Assembly: GCF_021021555.1 (NCBI RefSeq)
Contig: NZ_JAINWA010000003.1
Coordinates: 1,054,001 to 1,118,000, forward strand
Direction: 5' to 3'
Source of the DNA: Teretinema zuelzerae
Lineage (GTDB): Bacteria > Spirochaetota > Spirochaetia > Treponematales > Treponemataceae
Length of the DNA: 64,000 bases
The notes beneath the pieces were generated by a model that did no database searches, was not told the origin of the DNA, and saw only the letters and a list, made by a program, of their open reading frames with translations. This document shows positions 45,923 through 55,237 of the stretch, in pieces (positions within the stretch are counted from its first letter, which is position 1; each line of letters starts with the position of its first letter). A program made the translations under genes and the position numbers.

Positions 45923-46312
45923 TTACCTCCCCTCTCGCAAGTGCTCGAGGCCGACGCTCACGAGAATTCCGACATGTTCGTCGTCTATAGAATAGAAAAT
46001 CTGCTTGCCGTCCCGTCGGGAGCGGACGATCTTCGCCTGTCTGAGGACTCTCAGCTGATGCGAAACAGCCGACTCGCTCGCGCCGAGGGTCGCCGCTATG
46101 TCGCACACGCAGAGTTCGCCGTACATCAACGCTGATACGATGCGTATTCGGGTCGAATCCCCGAAGGTCTTGAAAAAATCTCCCAGCTCCGCCAGCAGTT
46201 CTTCGGCCGGCATGCGGGACTTCACGCAGGAAACCATATCCTCATGTATGCACTGAGTTTCGCACGCCTCTATTCCGGAGGCTGTTGCGTCTGATTGTAT
46301 TTCTTCTTTCAT
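45923..46312 (-). CDS. ArsR/SmtB-family metal-sensing repressor
   Basis: 129 residues, winged helix (ELCVCDIAATLGASESAVSHQLRVLRQAKIV). It carries both classic metal sites: alpha-3N type cysteines (CETQC and MVSC in the N-terminus plus CVC) and the alpha-5 site, with D, H, H and E spaced as in SmtB (DEH, then 10 residues, HLRE). Sensing of Zn/Cd/Pb and release of the operator is expected. The ATG has no ribosome site; the operator starts two bases before it. Followed by the ATPase. Confidence 0.9.
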   Translation of the reverse strand: MKEEIQSDATASGIEACETQCIHEDMVSCVKSRMPAEELLAELGDFFKTFGDSTRIRIVSALMYGELCVCDIAATLGASESAVSHQLRVLRQAKIVRSRRDGKQIFYSIDDEHVGILVSVGLEHLREGR

Positions 46313-46313
46313 A

Positions 46314-46335
46314 CATATGAATATATGTTCATATG
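46314..46335. promoter_or_regulatory. Operator of the metal-efflux operon
   Basis: CATATGAA-TATATG-TTCATATG, a perfect 8-bp inverted repeat with a 6-base centre, the form of SmtB/CadC sites. It covers the -10 box and reaches to two bases from the start codon. Confidence 0.8.
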
Positions 46336-46348
46336 ATCACCTTGTCAA
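46320..46348 (-). promoter_or_regulatory. Promoter of the ArsR-ATPase operon
   Basis: Perfect TTGACA (46348-46343), 17 bases, TATATT (46325-46320), seven bases to the ATG. The operator overlaps it. Confidence 0.8.
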
Positions 46349-46377
46349 TAGACGATAACGGAGAAAAAAACTATATT
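46349..46377 (+). promoter_or_regulatory. Candidate promoter of the DUF2721 gene
   Basis: TAGACG (46349-46354), 17 bases, TATATT (46372-46377). Back to back with the ArsR promoter. Confidence 0.4.
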
Positions 46378-46395
46378 AAACGAAAGAGGTATCGT

Positions 46396-46809
46396 ATGGA
46401 TTTCAATATAACTACGCCGACGCTCCTGTTCTCCGCGATTTCGTTGTGGATGCTCGCGTTCACCAACCGGTTTCTGGCGGTCGCCGGTCTTGTCAGGCAA
46501 TTCGTCGCAAAATATGAGACCGATCCCCAGGAGGGGATTCGCAAACAGCTCAAAAATTTCACCCTCAGGCTGAAGCTGATCAAATACACCCAGCTGTTCG
46601 GCGTGTTAAGCTTTCTTCTGTGCGTCGTCTGCATGCTTCTCGTATTTACCGGTTCGATTCTCGTAGCCGAACTGGTATTCGCGGGAAGCCTTGTCGCCCT
46701 CATGGGTTCGCTCTTTTTTTCCTTCTGGGAAATACTGATTTCGATCGGCGCTTTGAATCTTGAACTCGCCCGCCTTGATCAGGAAAGCCGAAAAAAAACC
46801 TCCCGGTAA
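46396..46809 (+). CDS. DUF2721 membrane protein
   Basis: 137 residues from ATG 46396 with GAGG six bases upstream. N-terminal helix (LLFSAISLWMLAFTNRFLAVAGLVR) and two later helices (LFGVLSFLLCVVCMLLVFTGSI, VAELVFAGSLVALMGSLFFSFWEI) match DUF2721. Function unknown. Its stop lies in the loop of the terminator that serves glnN. Confidence 0.85.
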   Translation: MDFNITTPTLLFSAISLWMLAFTNRFLAVAGLVRQFVAKYETDPQEGIRKQLKNFTLRLKLIKYTQLFGVLSFLLCVVCMLLVFTGSILVAELVFAGSLVALMGSLFFSFWEILISIGALNLELARLDQESRKKTSR

Positions 46810-46819
46810 AACCGGGAGG
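46791..46819 (-). terminator. Terminator of glnN
   Basis: On the minus strand CCTCCCGG-loop-CCGGGAGG is followed by a run of eight U; the DUF2721 stop codon sits in its loop. Confidence 0.8.
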
Positions 46820-46846
46820 CGATGATTTGGGAGAGAATCGATGAAG

Positions 46847-46876
46847 AAGCCGGGAATCATTTCCCGGCTTTTTTTT
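46847..46876 (+). terminator. Terminator of the DUF2721 gene
   Basis: AAGCCGGGAA-tcat-TTCCCGGCTT followed by T6. The T run reaches the glnN stop codon. Confidence 0.8.
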
Positions 46877-48968
46877 ATAAACGGAACAGCAGGTCTTCGT
46901 AGGTCGGCATCGGCCACAGATCTTTGGGCATAAGCTTTTCAAGGCGGTCGACGGGAGCGCGAAGTTCTTCCATCGCGGCGAATACTGCGTCGCGGCTGGC
47001 TTCAGCCTGTTCCAGCGCATCGGACACGCCTTTTGCCTTGATTCTCGCGGCGTCGAGCTTGACGGCAATTTGCGCGGCTTCCTCTACGGCACCTGCGATG
47101 TCCGCAAGGCGGGTCTTGAGCGAGGCGCACGGCACCTTGGACGCTTCCAGCGCGGAAACCTGGGCAGCCAAATCTACGGCGTATGCGGAACAGACGGGAA
47201 GGATTTCGCGGGTAGCCATTTCAAAGGCTACGCCGGCTTCGATATTGATCTGCTTGGAGTATTTTTCCAGGACGATGTCGAGCCGGGCGTGGATTTCTTC
47301 CTTGGTGAACACCTTGTGCTTGGTGAAAATGCGCACCGATTCGTCGGAAGCGAAGTGGGGCCAGGCGGCCACTGAGCTGGTCAGGTTCGGCAATCCGCGG
47401 CGGACTGCTTCGGTCACCCAGTCTTCGGTATAGCCGTTTCCGTTGAACACGATGCGGCTATGCTTTTTCCACGTATCAGTGACGATGTCCTTGACCGCTG
47501 AGGGCAGATCCTTCGCTCCTTCAAGTTTCCCGGCGATGCCGTCGAGCACTTCCGCGACTATCGTGTTGAGTACGAAGTTCGGGCCGGAAATCGATTCAGA
47601 CGAGGGAACCATGCGGAACTCGAACTTGTTGCCGGTAAAGGCGAAGGGACTCGTTCTGTTGCGGTCGGTCAGGTCCTGGGGAAGCTTGGGCAGGGTATTT
47701 ACGCCGAGAGCGAGCTTCTGGCCTTCCTGGGACACGACGGGTTTGCCGTTCGCGATGCCTTCGAAAATAGCCTGCAGCTGATCGCCGAGGAATACGGAGA
47801 TGATCGCCGGGGGAGCTTCGTTGGCGCCGAGGCGGTGATCGTTACCGGTGTTCGCCGCGGAAAGGCGGAGCAAGGGAGCATAGGTATCAACGGCCTCGAG
47901 TACGGCGGAAACGAAGACCAGGAAGGTCAGGTTTTCGCCCGGGGTTTGTCCGGGATTCAGGAGATTGAGCCCGTCGTCGGTGCCGATCGACCAGTTGTTG
48001 TGCTTTCCTGAGCCGTTCACGCCGCGGTAGGGCTTCTCGTGAAGGAGGCAGACCAGGCCGTGATGGCGGGCGACCTTTTTCAGCGTCATCATTACCAGAT
48101 GGTTCTGGTCGGTGGCGACGTTGGAAACGCCGTAGATGGGCGCGAGCTCGAACTGATTGGGGGCCACCTCGTTATGCTGAGTTTTCGCGGGGATTCCGAG
48201 CTTCCACAGCTCTTCATTGACTTCAGTCATGAAGGCGGAGGCGCGCTCCGGAATTTTTCCGAAATAGTGGTCTTCCATTTCCTGGCCCTTCGGAGGGAGG
48301 GCGCCGAACACTGTGCGTCCGGTAAGGAACAGATCCTGGCGGGCGTTGAAAAATTCCTCGGAGACCAGGAAGTATTCCTGTTCGGGTCCGACCGAGGTGA
48401 TGGCCCGGCTGGAAGTGGTGTTGCCCATGGCACGGAGCACCCGCATCGCCTGGGTATTGATCGCCTGCATCGAGCGCAGAAGCGGAGTTTTTTTATCGAG
48501 GGCTTCGCCGTGATAGCCGACGAAGGCGGTGGGGATGACGAGAGTCTTGCAGCTGCCGTCCTCGCTCAGGAAAGCGGGGCTGGTGACGTCCCACGCCGTG
48601 TATCCGCGGGCTTCGAAGGTCGCGCGGAGGCCGCCGGAGGGGAAGCTCGACGCGTCGGGCTCGCCCTGAAGAAGCTCTTTTCCGGAGAATTCGAGAATCG
48701 CACGGCCGTCGCTGGTGGGGGAAATGAATGAATCGTGTTTTTCGGCCGTCAGGCCGGTCATCGGCTGGAACCAGTGAGTGTAGTGGGTTGCGCCTTTTTC
48801 GATGGCCCAATCCTTCATGGCGTTCGCCACGACTTCGGAACAGGCGACCGTCAACTCGGTCTCGCCGGCCTGAACGCTCTTGAGTTCCTTGTAAATCGCC
48901 TTGGGAAGACGATCCCTCATGACTGAATCGCCGAATGCATTGATGCCGTACATTTCATTAAAGGGCAT
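46875..48968 (-). CDS. glnN: Glutamine synthetase type III
   Basis: 697 residues, the size of GSIII (type I is about 450-470). GSIII hallmarks: [23 protein letters not shown] in the N-terminal domain, ATP/glutamate core [18 protein letters not shown] and GSGKHNNWS, and a long C-terminal helical part. It makes glutamine from glutamate and ammonium. GGAGG is seven bases before the ATG. It works with the gltBD genes 6 kb to the right. Confidence 0.94.
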   Translation of the reverse strand: MPFNEMYGINAFGDSVMRDRLPKAIYKELKSVQAGETELTVACSEVVANAMKDWAIEKGATHYTHWFQPMTGLTAEKHDSFISPTSDGRAILEFSGKELLQGEPDASSFPSGGLRATFEARGYTAWDVTSPAFLSEDGSCKTLVIPTAFVGYHGEALDKKTPLLRSMQAINTQAMRVLRAMGNTTSSRAITSVGPEQEYFLVSEEFFNARQDLFLTGRTVFGALPPKGQEMEDHYFGKIPERASAFMTEVNEELWKLGIPAKTQHNEVAPNQFELAPIYGVSNVATDQNHLVMMTLKKVARHHGLVCLLHEKPYRGVNGSGKHNNWSIGTDDGLNLLNPGQTPGENLTFLVFVSAVLEAVDTYAPLLRLSAANTGNDHRLGANEAPPAIISVFLGDQLQAIFEGIANGKPVVSQEGQKLALGVNTLPKLPQDLTDRNRTSPFAFTGNKFEFRMVPSSESISGPNFVLNTIVAEVLDGIAGKLEGAKDLPSAVKDIVTDTWKKHSRIVFNGNGYTEDWVTEAVRRGLPNLTSSVAAWPHFASDESVRIFTKHKVFTKEEIHARLDIVLEKYSKQINIEAGVAFEMATREILPVCSAYAVDLAAQVSALEASKVPCASLKTRLADIAGAVEEAAQIAVKLDAARIKAKGVSDALEQAEASRDAVFAAMEELRAPVDRLEKLMPKDLWPMPTYEDLLFRL

Positions 48969-49050
48969 ACCTCGACCTCCTCGTATCCGGTAAACCGGAA
49001 GTGGCCTGCATACCCCTTTGCATACATGGCTGTTTCTACTGTTTTGAATA

Positions 49051-49080
49051 TTTATACCATATTTCAGTTTTTTTATGCAA
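49051..49080 (-). promoter_or_regulatory. Candidate promoter of glnN
   Basis: TTGCAT (49080-49075), 18 bases, TATAAA (49056-49051), leaving a leader of about 75 bases. A TTATGCA heptamer overlaps the -35. Confidence 0.55.
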
Positions 49081-49131
49081 TTGCCTGAAAAGAGGAATTC
49101 GAATCAATAGACGTTTTTCTGTAAAAACAGA

Positions 49132-50142
49132 TCATCGACGAACCGGACGCTCGAGGCTCAGCCTGTCCCAGACAAGGGGATCTTCCTGTCCGAGCTTCCA
49201 GAAGCCGATTTTTTTTACCCCTTCGTCCCGATACAGGCGGGCACGGGAATACGCCGACAACCAGTCCTCGAAAAAAACCGTGACGAATACGTCCTGGGTA
49301 TAAGTAAAGGTGGGGATTCCGTCCAGGCGTTCTACGCCGGAAACCGACTTTTCCTCCATCACCGAACGGAGCGTGCTGAACCGGTAGGCCTTAGCGGGAT
49401 TCACGTCCGCCCAAGCCCTGCCGTAAAACGGGAGGCCCATCACCAGTTTTTCATCGCCGAAGCGTTCAAGGGCCCAGAGCGAAACCTTCCGCCCCCATTC
49501 GAGGGTCGCGATGGGACCCGGCTTGCTGCCGCTCCAGTGTTCGTCGTAGGCCATGACGAGAACCCTGTCCGCGACGAGGGAAAGGCGCGCGTAATCGTAG
49601 GCGTCGCGGGACAATTTCCTCGTTCTCGCCGGTATCGCGACGCTCAGCGTTTTTTTGCCGATTCCGCGCTTGAGCTCCTGCAAAAAGGAAAAGAACCATT
49701 CATCGTCTTCGGGAAGCACCATTTCAAAGTCTATCTGAAGGCCGTCGTAGGGTTTCGCGGCCGCGACGCAGTCCGCTATGAGCTTGCTTCGCAGCGGAAG
49801 AGACGGGTCGAGGCAGAGGTGGGTAAGCGCGCGGTTCGTAACTTCGGCTACGACGAGATGAACGCGCCCGGGGAAATCCTTGATCGCCGAGCGGACAGGA
49901 ACCCCCGTCAACCGCCCGGAGAGACTGAGCCCCGCTCCGAAGAAACCGATGTCCGAAACGGCCGGGGGAGCAGAAAAAGAAGGAGCTTCGACGTCGTAGA
50001 CATACCCCCATATTTCAGAAAAACCCGCTTTGGGCCACTTGCGATCCTCGCGTTCAGGAGAAACGTCTGCAAAAAAGGGAACTGAAAGAGCTGCAAGAAG
50101 GATGAACAGGATTTTTCGATAGGCTGACGCTGCGGTATTCAT
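49132..50142 (-). CDS. GH18-family exported glycosidase (YaaH/chitinase-like)
   Basis: 336 residues from ATG 50142. Signal peptide IRKILFILL-type (ILFILLAALSVPFFADVSP). The fold shows the GH18 catalytic motif YDGLQIDFEM (DxxDxE form, Glu acid), then VLVMAYDEHWSGSKPGP and VMGLPFYGRAWA. It may cut cell-wall glycan; YaaH-type proteins act on peptidoglycan. No Shine-Dalgarno is evident, so a TTG six codons upstream cannot be excluded. Confidence 0.85.
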   Translation of the reverse strand: MNTAASAYRKILFILLAALSVPFFADVSPEREDRKWPKAGFSEIWGYVYDVEAPSFSAPPAVSDIGFFGAGLSLSGRLTGVPVRSAIKDFPGRVHLVVAEVTNRALTHLCLDPSLPLRSKLIADCVAAAKPYDGLQIDFEMVLPEDDEWFFSFLQELKRGIGKKTLSVAIPARTRKLSRDAYDYARLSLVADRVLVMAYDEHWSGSKPGPIATLEWGRKVSLWALERFGDEKLVMGLPFYGRAWADVNPAKAYRFSTLRSVMEEKSVSGVERLDGIPTFTYTQDVFVTVFFEDWLSAYSRARLYRDEGVKKIGFWKLGQEDPLVWDRLSLERPVRR

Positions 50143-50166
50143 GGATTCAGAATACCACAAGAAGAG

Positions 50167-50196
50167 GAAGGGGAGAATGCTAAAATCCTCCCCTTC
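50167..50196 (-). terminator. Hairpin after uraA
   Basis: GAAGGGGAG (50167-50175) pairs with CTCCCCTTC (50188-50196). The base after it on the minus strand is only weakly T-rich (CCTCTTCTT). Confidence 0.5.
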
Positions 50197-50217
50197 GGTT
50201 AAACGGCTTGCGCTAAA

Positions 50218-51504
50218 TCAGTCTTCCTGAACTTTAGAGTCGAGAGTTTTCGGAAGGATGAGGTTTAAGAGAATTCCGACGACGGTAGCGAGGGCTACTC
50301 CGGCGAGCTGGAACTGGAGACCCTGTCCGATCGGGAAGGCGAGCTTTCCGCCGCCGATTCCGATCACCAGGATGACGGAGGTGATGGTCAGATTGCGTTT
50401 GCACTTGAAATCCACTCCGCTTTCCGCGATGGTGCGCAATCCGCTGGAAGCGATGATGCCGAACAGCAGCATGGAGATGCCGCCCATGACGGGGGTCGGG
50501 ATGGTCTGGATGACGGCGCCCACCTTGGTTACCAGGGAAAGCAGAACCGCGACGACGGCTGCTCCGCCGATGACCCAGACAGAATAGACGCGGGTGATCG
50601 CCATGACGCCGATGTTTTCGCCGTAGGTGGTGTTAGGCGGTCCGCCCCAGAAAGCTGCCCAGGCGGTCGCGAGGCCGTCTCCCAGGAGGGTGCGGTGCAA
50701 GCCGGGCTTCTTGTAAAAATCCGCTCCGACGACGCGGCTGGTCACCATGATGTCGCCGAGATGTTCGCAGATAGTGGCGAGCGACACGATGATGAAGGTA
50801 AGCGAGGCCATCGCATTGAATTTCGGCATCTGGAAGGTCGGAAGGCTGAACCAGGCGGCCTTCGCCACTACGTCGAAATTGATCAGGTGATAGGCCGGAA
50901 AGAAGGCGCCCATGACGAGGGTGAAAAGATAGCCGGCGACGAGGCCGAGAAGGATGGGAATTACGTTGAAAAAGCCCTTGAAGAAGATGTTCGCGACAAT
51001 CGCGACGGCAAGGGTGAAGCCCGCGATGGAGAAATGAACCAGGCTGTAGTTTCCCGCGCTGTCGTTCATGGCCATGCCCATGGCGGTGGGCGCGAGGTTG
51101 AGTCCGATGACGATGATGACGGAACCGATGACGACCGGCGGCATGACCCGGTCGAGCCAGGAGGTTCCGGTCAGCTTGATGATCCCCGCGACGACGGCGT
51201 AGAACAGGCCCGCCACTACGGCGCCGCCGAGGGCGTAGGCTCCGCCGAAGGCCGCGGTAATCGTGATGATCGGGGTGATGAATGCGAAGGACGAACCAAG
51301 GAAGGCCGGTACCTGGGCGCCGGTGATCAAAATGTACAAAAGCGTTCCCGAGCCGGCGGCGAACAGGGCCGCCGAGGGACTGAGACCGGTGAGCATGGGA
51401 ACGAGAACCGTAGCTCCGAACATGGCGAATACGTGCTGAAAGCTCAGCGGTATCCATTTCTTCAGCGGGGGCCGTTCATTGACCCCGATAATCTGGTGTG
51501 ACAT
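50218..51504 (-). CDS. uraA: Uracil/xanthine permease (UraA, NCS2 family)
   Basis: 428 residues, polytopic. FGATVLVPMLTGL, GSSFAFITPI and GGPPNTTYGENIGVMAITRVYSVW (the NCS2 signature region with the central Glu) are present. It imports uracil, probably by proton symport. GGAGG lies eight bases before the ATG. No pyrimidine-salvage gene sits next to it. Confidence 0.92.
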   Translation of the reverse strand: MSHQIIGVNERPPLKKWIPLSFQHVFAMFGATVLVPMLTGLSPSAALFAAGSGTLLYILITGAQVPAFLGSSFAFITPIITITAAFGGAYALGGAVVAGLFYAVVAGIIKLTGTSWLDRVMPPVVIGSVIIVIGLNLAPTAMGMAMNDSAGNYSLVHFSIAGFTLAVAIVANIFFKGFFNVIPILLGLVAGYLFTLVMGAFFPAYHLINFDVVAKAAWFSLPTFQMPKFNAMASLTFIIVSLATICEHLGDIMVTSRVVGADFYKKPGLHRTLLGDGLATAWAAFWGGPPNTTYGENIGVMAITRVYSVWVIGGAAVVAVLLSLVTKVGAVIQTIPTPVMGGISMLLFGIIASSGLRTIAESGVDFKCKRNLTITSVILVIGIGGGKLAFPIGQGLQFQLAGVALATVVGILLNLILPKTLDSKVQED

Positions 51505-51567
51505 CTGTTAATCCTCCGCCGGGCAGGATAGCATGAAGAAAGACGGCGACACAAGAATAAAAAAGCG

Positions 51568-52245
51568 TCAGGAGGCGCGCGGCTGGGGCGCTTCGGGATT
51601 CGGCTCGGGAGGAGACTCCAGAAAGCGGAGAACCATGACTATTTTTCGCAACGCTTCCGGCAGGGCTTCCCTCAGAGGGCGCCTGAAATCCGGAGACTCC
51701 GGGGAAAGGGCGACGACCCGGCCGGATATGTCGGTCATCTGCGGAGGAACGGCGCCGAAGCGTTCGAGAAGCTCCGCCGCGGAGTACTGTTTTCGGAGTG
51801 ACGCTCCGCCGTCGCGGGCTTCAAGGGGAAGGAACTTGCAGGGCTTCCAGCGGGCGAGGCCGTCTTTTCCGCGATCCCCGGTATAGCCGAAAAGCCGGCA
51901 GATCAGGTTTCGGCCGCCGTAGACCGTACAGTGATAGGGAGTCGCAGGGTCGAAGAACATGCAGCCGCGCTCGGGATCGGAGCGGGGAGACCGGAAGGCG
52001 TCTTCCAGTATCGAAAAGGCGCGTTCCCTTTGATGATGGAGCATCCATACGGCAAGGTAGAGCGCCTCGCTTTCGAGCACGTCCGGTTCGAAATCGACGC
52101 AGCATTGTCCGCAGCCGTCCGCGCACGAGAACGGCGAGACTTTTTTCCATTCGCGCTGCTGCGAATCTATCTCAGCGTAGACGGCATCCAGTCCGTTTAC
52201 GATTTCCCAAATGCGCGTGCCTTCAAAAACATCAGCCTCGATCAT
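51568..52245 (-). CDS. YkgJ-family cysteine-cluster protein
   Basis: 225 residues. Cys pattern SCADGCGQCC, GCMFFD, YHCTVY, ICRLFGY and KPCKFLP fits YkgJ / FliB-like zinc- or Fe-S-binding proteins (PF03692); some relatives methylate lysines of flagellin. The C-terminus is Pro-rich. GGAG lies six bases before the ATG. Confidence 0.8.
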   Translation of the reverse strand: MIEADVFEGTRIWEIVNGLDAVYAEIDSQQREWKKVSPFSCADGCGQCCVDFEPDVLESEALYLAVWMLHHQRERAFSILEDAFRSPRSDPERGCMFFDPATPYHCTVYGGRNLICRLFGYTGDRGKDGLARWKPCKFLPLEARDGGASLRKQYSAAELLERFGAVPPQMTDISGRVVALSPESPDFRRPLREALPEALRKIVMVLRFLESPPEPNPEAPQPRAS

Positions 52246-52327
52246 GAGTGTCTCCAGGAGCAGGATGATACACGAAGCGAAGGATTCGTTTCAATCGAGG
52301 AAGGCCCCGCAACGGAAGAAAAACGGC

Positions 52328-52357
52328 TTGCCTGACGAGGGGGTAAACCGGTATAGT
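52328..52357 (+). promoter_or_regulatory. Candidate promoter of the amino-acid-binding protein
   Basis: TTGCCT (52328-52333), 18 bases, TATAGT (52352-52357), followed by a leader of about 33 bases. Confidence 0.5.
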
Positions 52358-52396
52358 GAAGCCGCATTGTGGTGTACACTAAATGGAGGTAACTAC

Positions 52397-53206
52397 ATGA
52401 AAAAGTCGACAGCTATCGTTGCTGGTCTCGCGTCGCTTCTTCTCATCGCCGCCGGATTTACCGGCTGCGCGAAAAAAGAAAGCGGCAAACTCGTCCTCGG
52501 CACGTCCGCGGATTATCCCCCCTATGAATTTCACGCGCAAATCGACGGGAAAGACACGATCGTAGGATTCGACGTGGAAATCGCCAAGGAAATCGCGAAA
52601 GACCTCGGTCTCGAGCTCGAGATCAAGGATATGGATTTCGACGGCCTCCTTGCGGCCCTCGCGACCGGCAACGTTGATCTCGTCATCGCCGGCATGACTC
52701 CGACCGAAGAACGCAAGCAGAACGTCGACTTCTCGGAAATCTACTACTACGCCGAGCACGGCGTGATTATCCGCAAAGCGGACGCCGAGAAATACGGAAC
52801 GGCGATGAACTCGCTTGAAAACGTCATGATCGGAGCGCAACGGGGCGCCATCCAGGTCGGTCTCGCGAAAACATACCTCAAGGGCGTTCCCGCCGAAGAA
52901 GCCGAAGCTCCCCACGCTCAGATCAAGGAATTGGGAAAGCTTCCCGACCTCGTCATGGAATTGAAGAACTCCAAGATCGAAGCGGTCGTCGCCGAGCTTC
53001 CCGTGGCAAAGGCCTATCTCGGAGCGAATTCCGACCTCATGCTCGCGTCCTACACCATCGTCGACGACGCGGGCGGCTCAGCCGTCGCCGTGAAGAAAGG
53101 AAACGCGAAGATTCTCGAATCCGTCAACAAGACGGTAGCCCGCCTCGTTTCCGAAGGCAAGATCGAAGCCTTCGTCGCCCAAGCGAGCGAGATGGTCGAG
53201 TACTGA
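52397..53206 (+). CDS. Amino-acid ABC transporter substrate-binding lipoprotein
   Basis: 269 residues. Lipoprotein signal with lipobox FTGC; then the SBP_bac_3 fold (VLGTSADYPPYEF, GFDVEIAKEIAKDLGLELEIKDMDFDGLLAALATGNVDLVIAGMTPTEERKQNVDFS). Binds a polar amino acid in the periplasm. GGAGG is seven bases before ATG 52397, so upstream codons are excluded. The permease and ATPase that fit it are 8 kb away (61584-63006), beyond gltBD. Confidence 0.92.
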   Translation: MKKSTAIVAGLASLLLIAAGFTGCAKKESGKLVLGTSADYPPYEFHAQIDGKDTIVGFDVEIAKEIAKDLGLELEIKDMDFDGLLAALATGNVDLVIAGMTPTEERKQNVDFSEIYYYAEHGVIIRKADAEKYGTAMNSLENVMIGAQRGAIQVGLAKTYLKGVPAEEAEAPHAQIKELGKLPDLVMELKNSKIEAVVAELPVAKAYLGANSDLMLASYTIVDDAGGSAVAVKKGNAKILESVNKTVARLVSEGKIEAFVAQASEMVEY

Positions 53207-53235
53207 TAGACCGAATCGTCCGTTTCGGATGACAG

Positions 53236-53278
53236 GCCCTCGTTCCGCCGAACAGCGTCGGAACGAGGGCTTTTTTTT
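53236..53278 (+). terminator. Terminator of the binding-protein gene
   Basis: GCCCTCGTTCCG (53236-53247) pairs with CGGAACGAGGGC (53259-53270), then T8. Strong intrinsic terminator separating this gene from the chemoreceptor. Confidence 0.92.
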
Positions 53279-53290
53279 ATTCCCGGAAAT

Positions 53291-53319
53291 TTGTATCGAA
53301 GGAGCGCGCATCCTATACT
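53291..53319 (+). promoter_or_regulatory. Promoter of the chemoreceptor gene
   Basis: TTGTAT (53291-53296), 17 bases, TATACT (53314-53319); the ATG lies 31 bases after the -10. Confidence 0.65.
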
Positions 53320-53350
53320 GTTAATGATACCAGACACAGAGGAGCTTTTC

Positions 53351-55237
53351 ATGAAAAAGATTTCCCGGTTTATCACAGCGGTCAATACGTCGATTTTTTC
53401 TGCGGTTATCGCTGTATTCACCCTGATCGTCGCAGTAAACACCGTGTCCATCATCCAGAAAGACTATGAAGCGATGTCCGAGGAATGGGCGGTCGCCTGG
53501 GGAAACAGGATAGACGGCCTGTTCCAGGAACGCATCGCCTTCATCAAGAGTTTTCAGAGTTATATAGAAGCGAACATTACGGAAGAGATTCTCGCGGACG
53601 AAGACCGACTCGCGGCAGAATTTAAAAATTACGACCGCCTTACGATTCCCGTTATGAAGCAGGAAAATTTTCTGGACCTGTACGTCTGGTTCGCGCCGGA
53701 GGTCACCGGCAATGTTCAGCAATACGCCATTCAAAACTACAAGCTCGACGGCGAACTGTCATGGACGACTAATTCTCGCTACGCGAGGGCGGATATGAGC
53801 GGAGGCGCATGGGCCTGGTACACCGACGCCGAAAAGAACGGAATGACGATCACCGAGCCCTATGAATGGGAGGGCTTCGAAGATCTCATCGTTTCGATTT
53901 GCCTCGACGTGAGGCTGAACGGGAAGCATATCGGGGTTGTCGGCTCGGACATGTTCATCGGAGAGTTCCAGAACGATTTCTACGCCGAAAAAATCCTTGA
54001 GACCGGATATTTCGCCATCATGGACGACAACGGCAAGCTGATCTTTCATCCCGAACTCGCCGGGCAGAATATATCGGAGCTCTTCGGCGCGAACAGCGAA
54101 GCCGTTCTATCACGGATAAACGGATCTGAAACAGGCAAGGGAATACTCACGCTCCGCGACGGACTGAATACGAGGCTCGTCGGCTACACGACCCTCGTCA
54201 ACGGCTGGAGGCTGATCGCCGTCCCCACCCTTTCGGAGATTTACGCGCCCATGTACCGCTTTATCATGGTTCTGATACTCATCGCGATCGCGGGAATCAT
54301 CCTGCTTGCGCTGCTGTCCATTCTCGCCGGAAGATCGATATCGCGGCCGGTCGCCGCCATCGCCGAGGTGCAGCAAGAAATCGCCGGCGGAAATCTGGGA
54401 GTCAAAATAGAGCAGAAATACAGCGACCGCGAAGACGAGCTGGGCGTTCTGGCCAGGGCGAGCAGCAGCATGATAGAAAATATTACGCGAATCATTGAAA
54501 ACACCCGGGATTCCTCCGCCGTTGTTCTGGCAAGCTCCAACGAAATAACCGGAGCCTCCCTGCAGCTCAGCTCGGGCGCGTCCGAACAGGCCGCTTCGAT
54601 GGAGGAGGTCTCGAGCTCGATGGAGCAGATGGCCTCGAACATACGGCAGAATTCCGAAGGCGCCGAGGAGACCTACCGCATCGCGAAGGAAACGGCAGTC
54701 GAAGCCGGACGCGGCGGAGAGATGGTTGACAAATCGGTGAGCGCGATACGCCAGATTGCGGATAAAATTTCGGTTATAGAGGAAATATCGCGGAGCACGA
54801 ACATGCTCGCGCTGAACGCGGCGATCGAGGCCGCGCGCGCCGGCGACGTAGGCAAGGGATTCGCCGTAGTCGCGAGCGAGGTCCGCAAGCTAGCGGAGCG
54901 CAGCCAGGAAGCCGCGGCGGAAATCAACGAGCTTTCAAACGAAACCGTGAAGACCGCCGAGGAAACCCTCGTAATAATTCAATCGATCGTACCGAAGATT
55001 TCCCAGACGAGCGAAATGCTGCAGGAAATATCCTCGGCGAGCCATGAACAGAGCATCGGCGCCGAGCAGATCAATCAGGCGCTCAGCCAGCTCGACAAGG
55101 TCGTACAGCAGAACGCCGCATCGAGCGAAGAGCTTTCCGCCACTGCCCAGTCGCTGACCTCGAGGGCGGAAAACCTTCAGGAAACCATTTCGTACTTCAG
55201 GGCCGACGGCGCTCTCGCGCTCGATGAGCCGGATTAA
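53351..55237 (+). CDS. Methyl-accepting chemotaxis protein
   Basis: 628 residues. Membrane helix (about 10-32), a periplasmic dCache-like sensing region (about 33-295), second helix (MVLILIAIAGIILLALLSIL), HAMP linker (SRPVAAIAEVQQEIAGGNLGVKIEQ) and a long signalling coil with the hairpin tip STNMLALNAAIEAARAGDVGKGFAVVASEVRKLAERS. Senses a small ligand and signals to CheA. GAGGAG lies six bases before the ATG. It follows an amino-acid-binding protein and may share its ligand. Its stop overlaps gltD (convergent) by four bases. Confidence 0.95.
   Translation: MKKISRFITAVNTSIFSAVIAVFTLIVAVNTVSIIQKDYEAMSEEWAVAWGNRIDGLFQERIAFIKSFQSYIEANITEEILADEDRLAAEFKNYDRLTIPVMKQENFLDLYVWFAPEVTGNVQQYAIQNYKLDGELSWTTNSRYARADMSGGAWAWYTDAEKNGMTITEPYEWEGFEDLIVSICLDVRLNGKHIGVVGSDMFIGEFQNDFYAEKILETGYFAIMDDNGKLIFHPELAGQNISELFGANSEAVLSRINGSETGKGILTLRDGLNTRLVGYTTLVNGWRLIAVPTLSEIYAPMYRFIMVLILIAIAGIILLALLSILAGRSISRPVAAIAEVQQEIAGGNLGVKIEQKYSDREDELGVLARASSSMIENITRIIENTRDSSAVVLASSNEITGASLQLSSGASEQAASMEEVSSSMEQMASNIRQNSEGAEETYRIAKETAVEAGRGGEMVDKSVSAIRQIADKISVIEEISRSTNMLALNAAIEAARAGDVGKGFAVVASEVRKLAERSQEAAAEINELSNETVKTAEETLVIIQSIVPKISQTSEMLQEISSASHEQSIGAEQINQALSQLDKVVQQNAASSEELSATAQSLTSRAENLQETISYFRADGALALDEPD

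Noticed and set aside
48969-49050. Riboswitch in the glnN leader
   Set aside because: Only a small CCGG-taaa-CCGG stem is visible; no known riboswitch core recognised.
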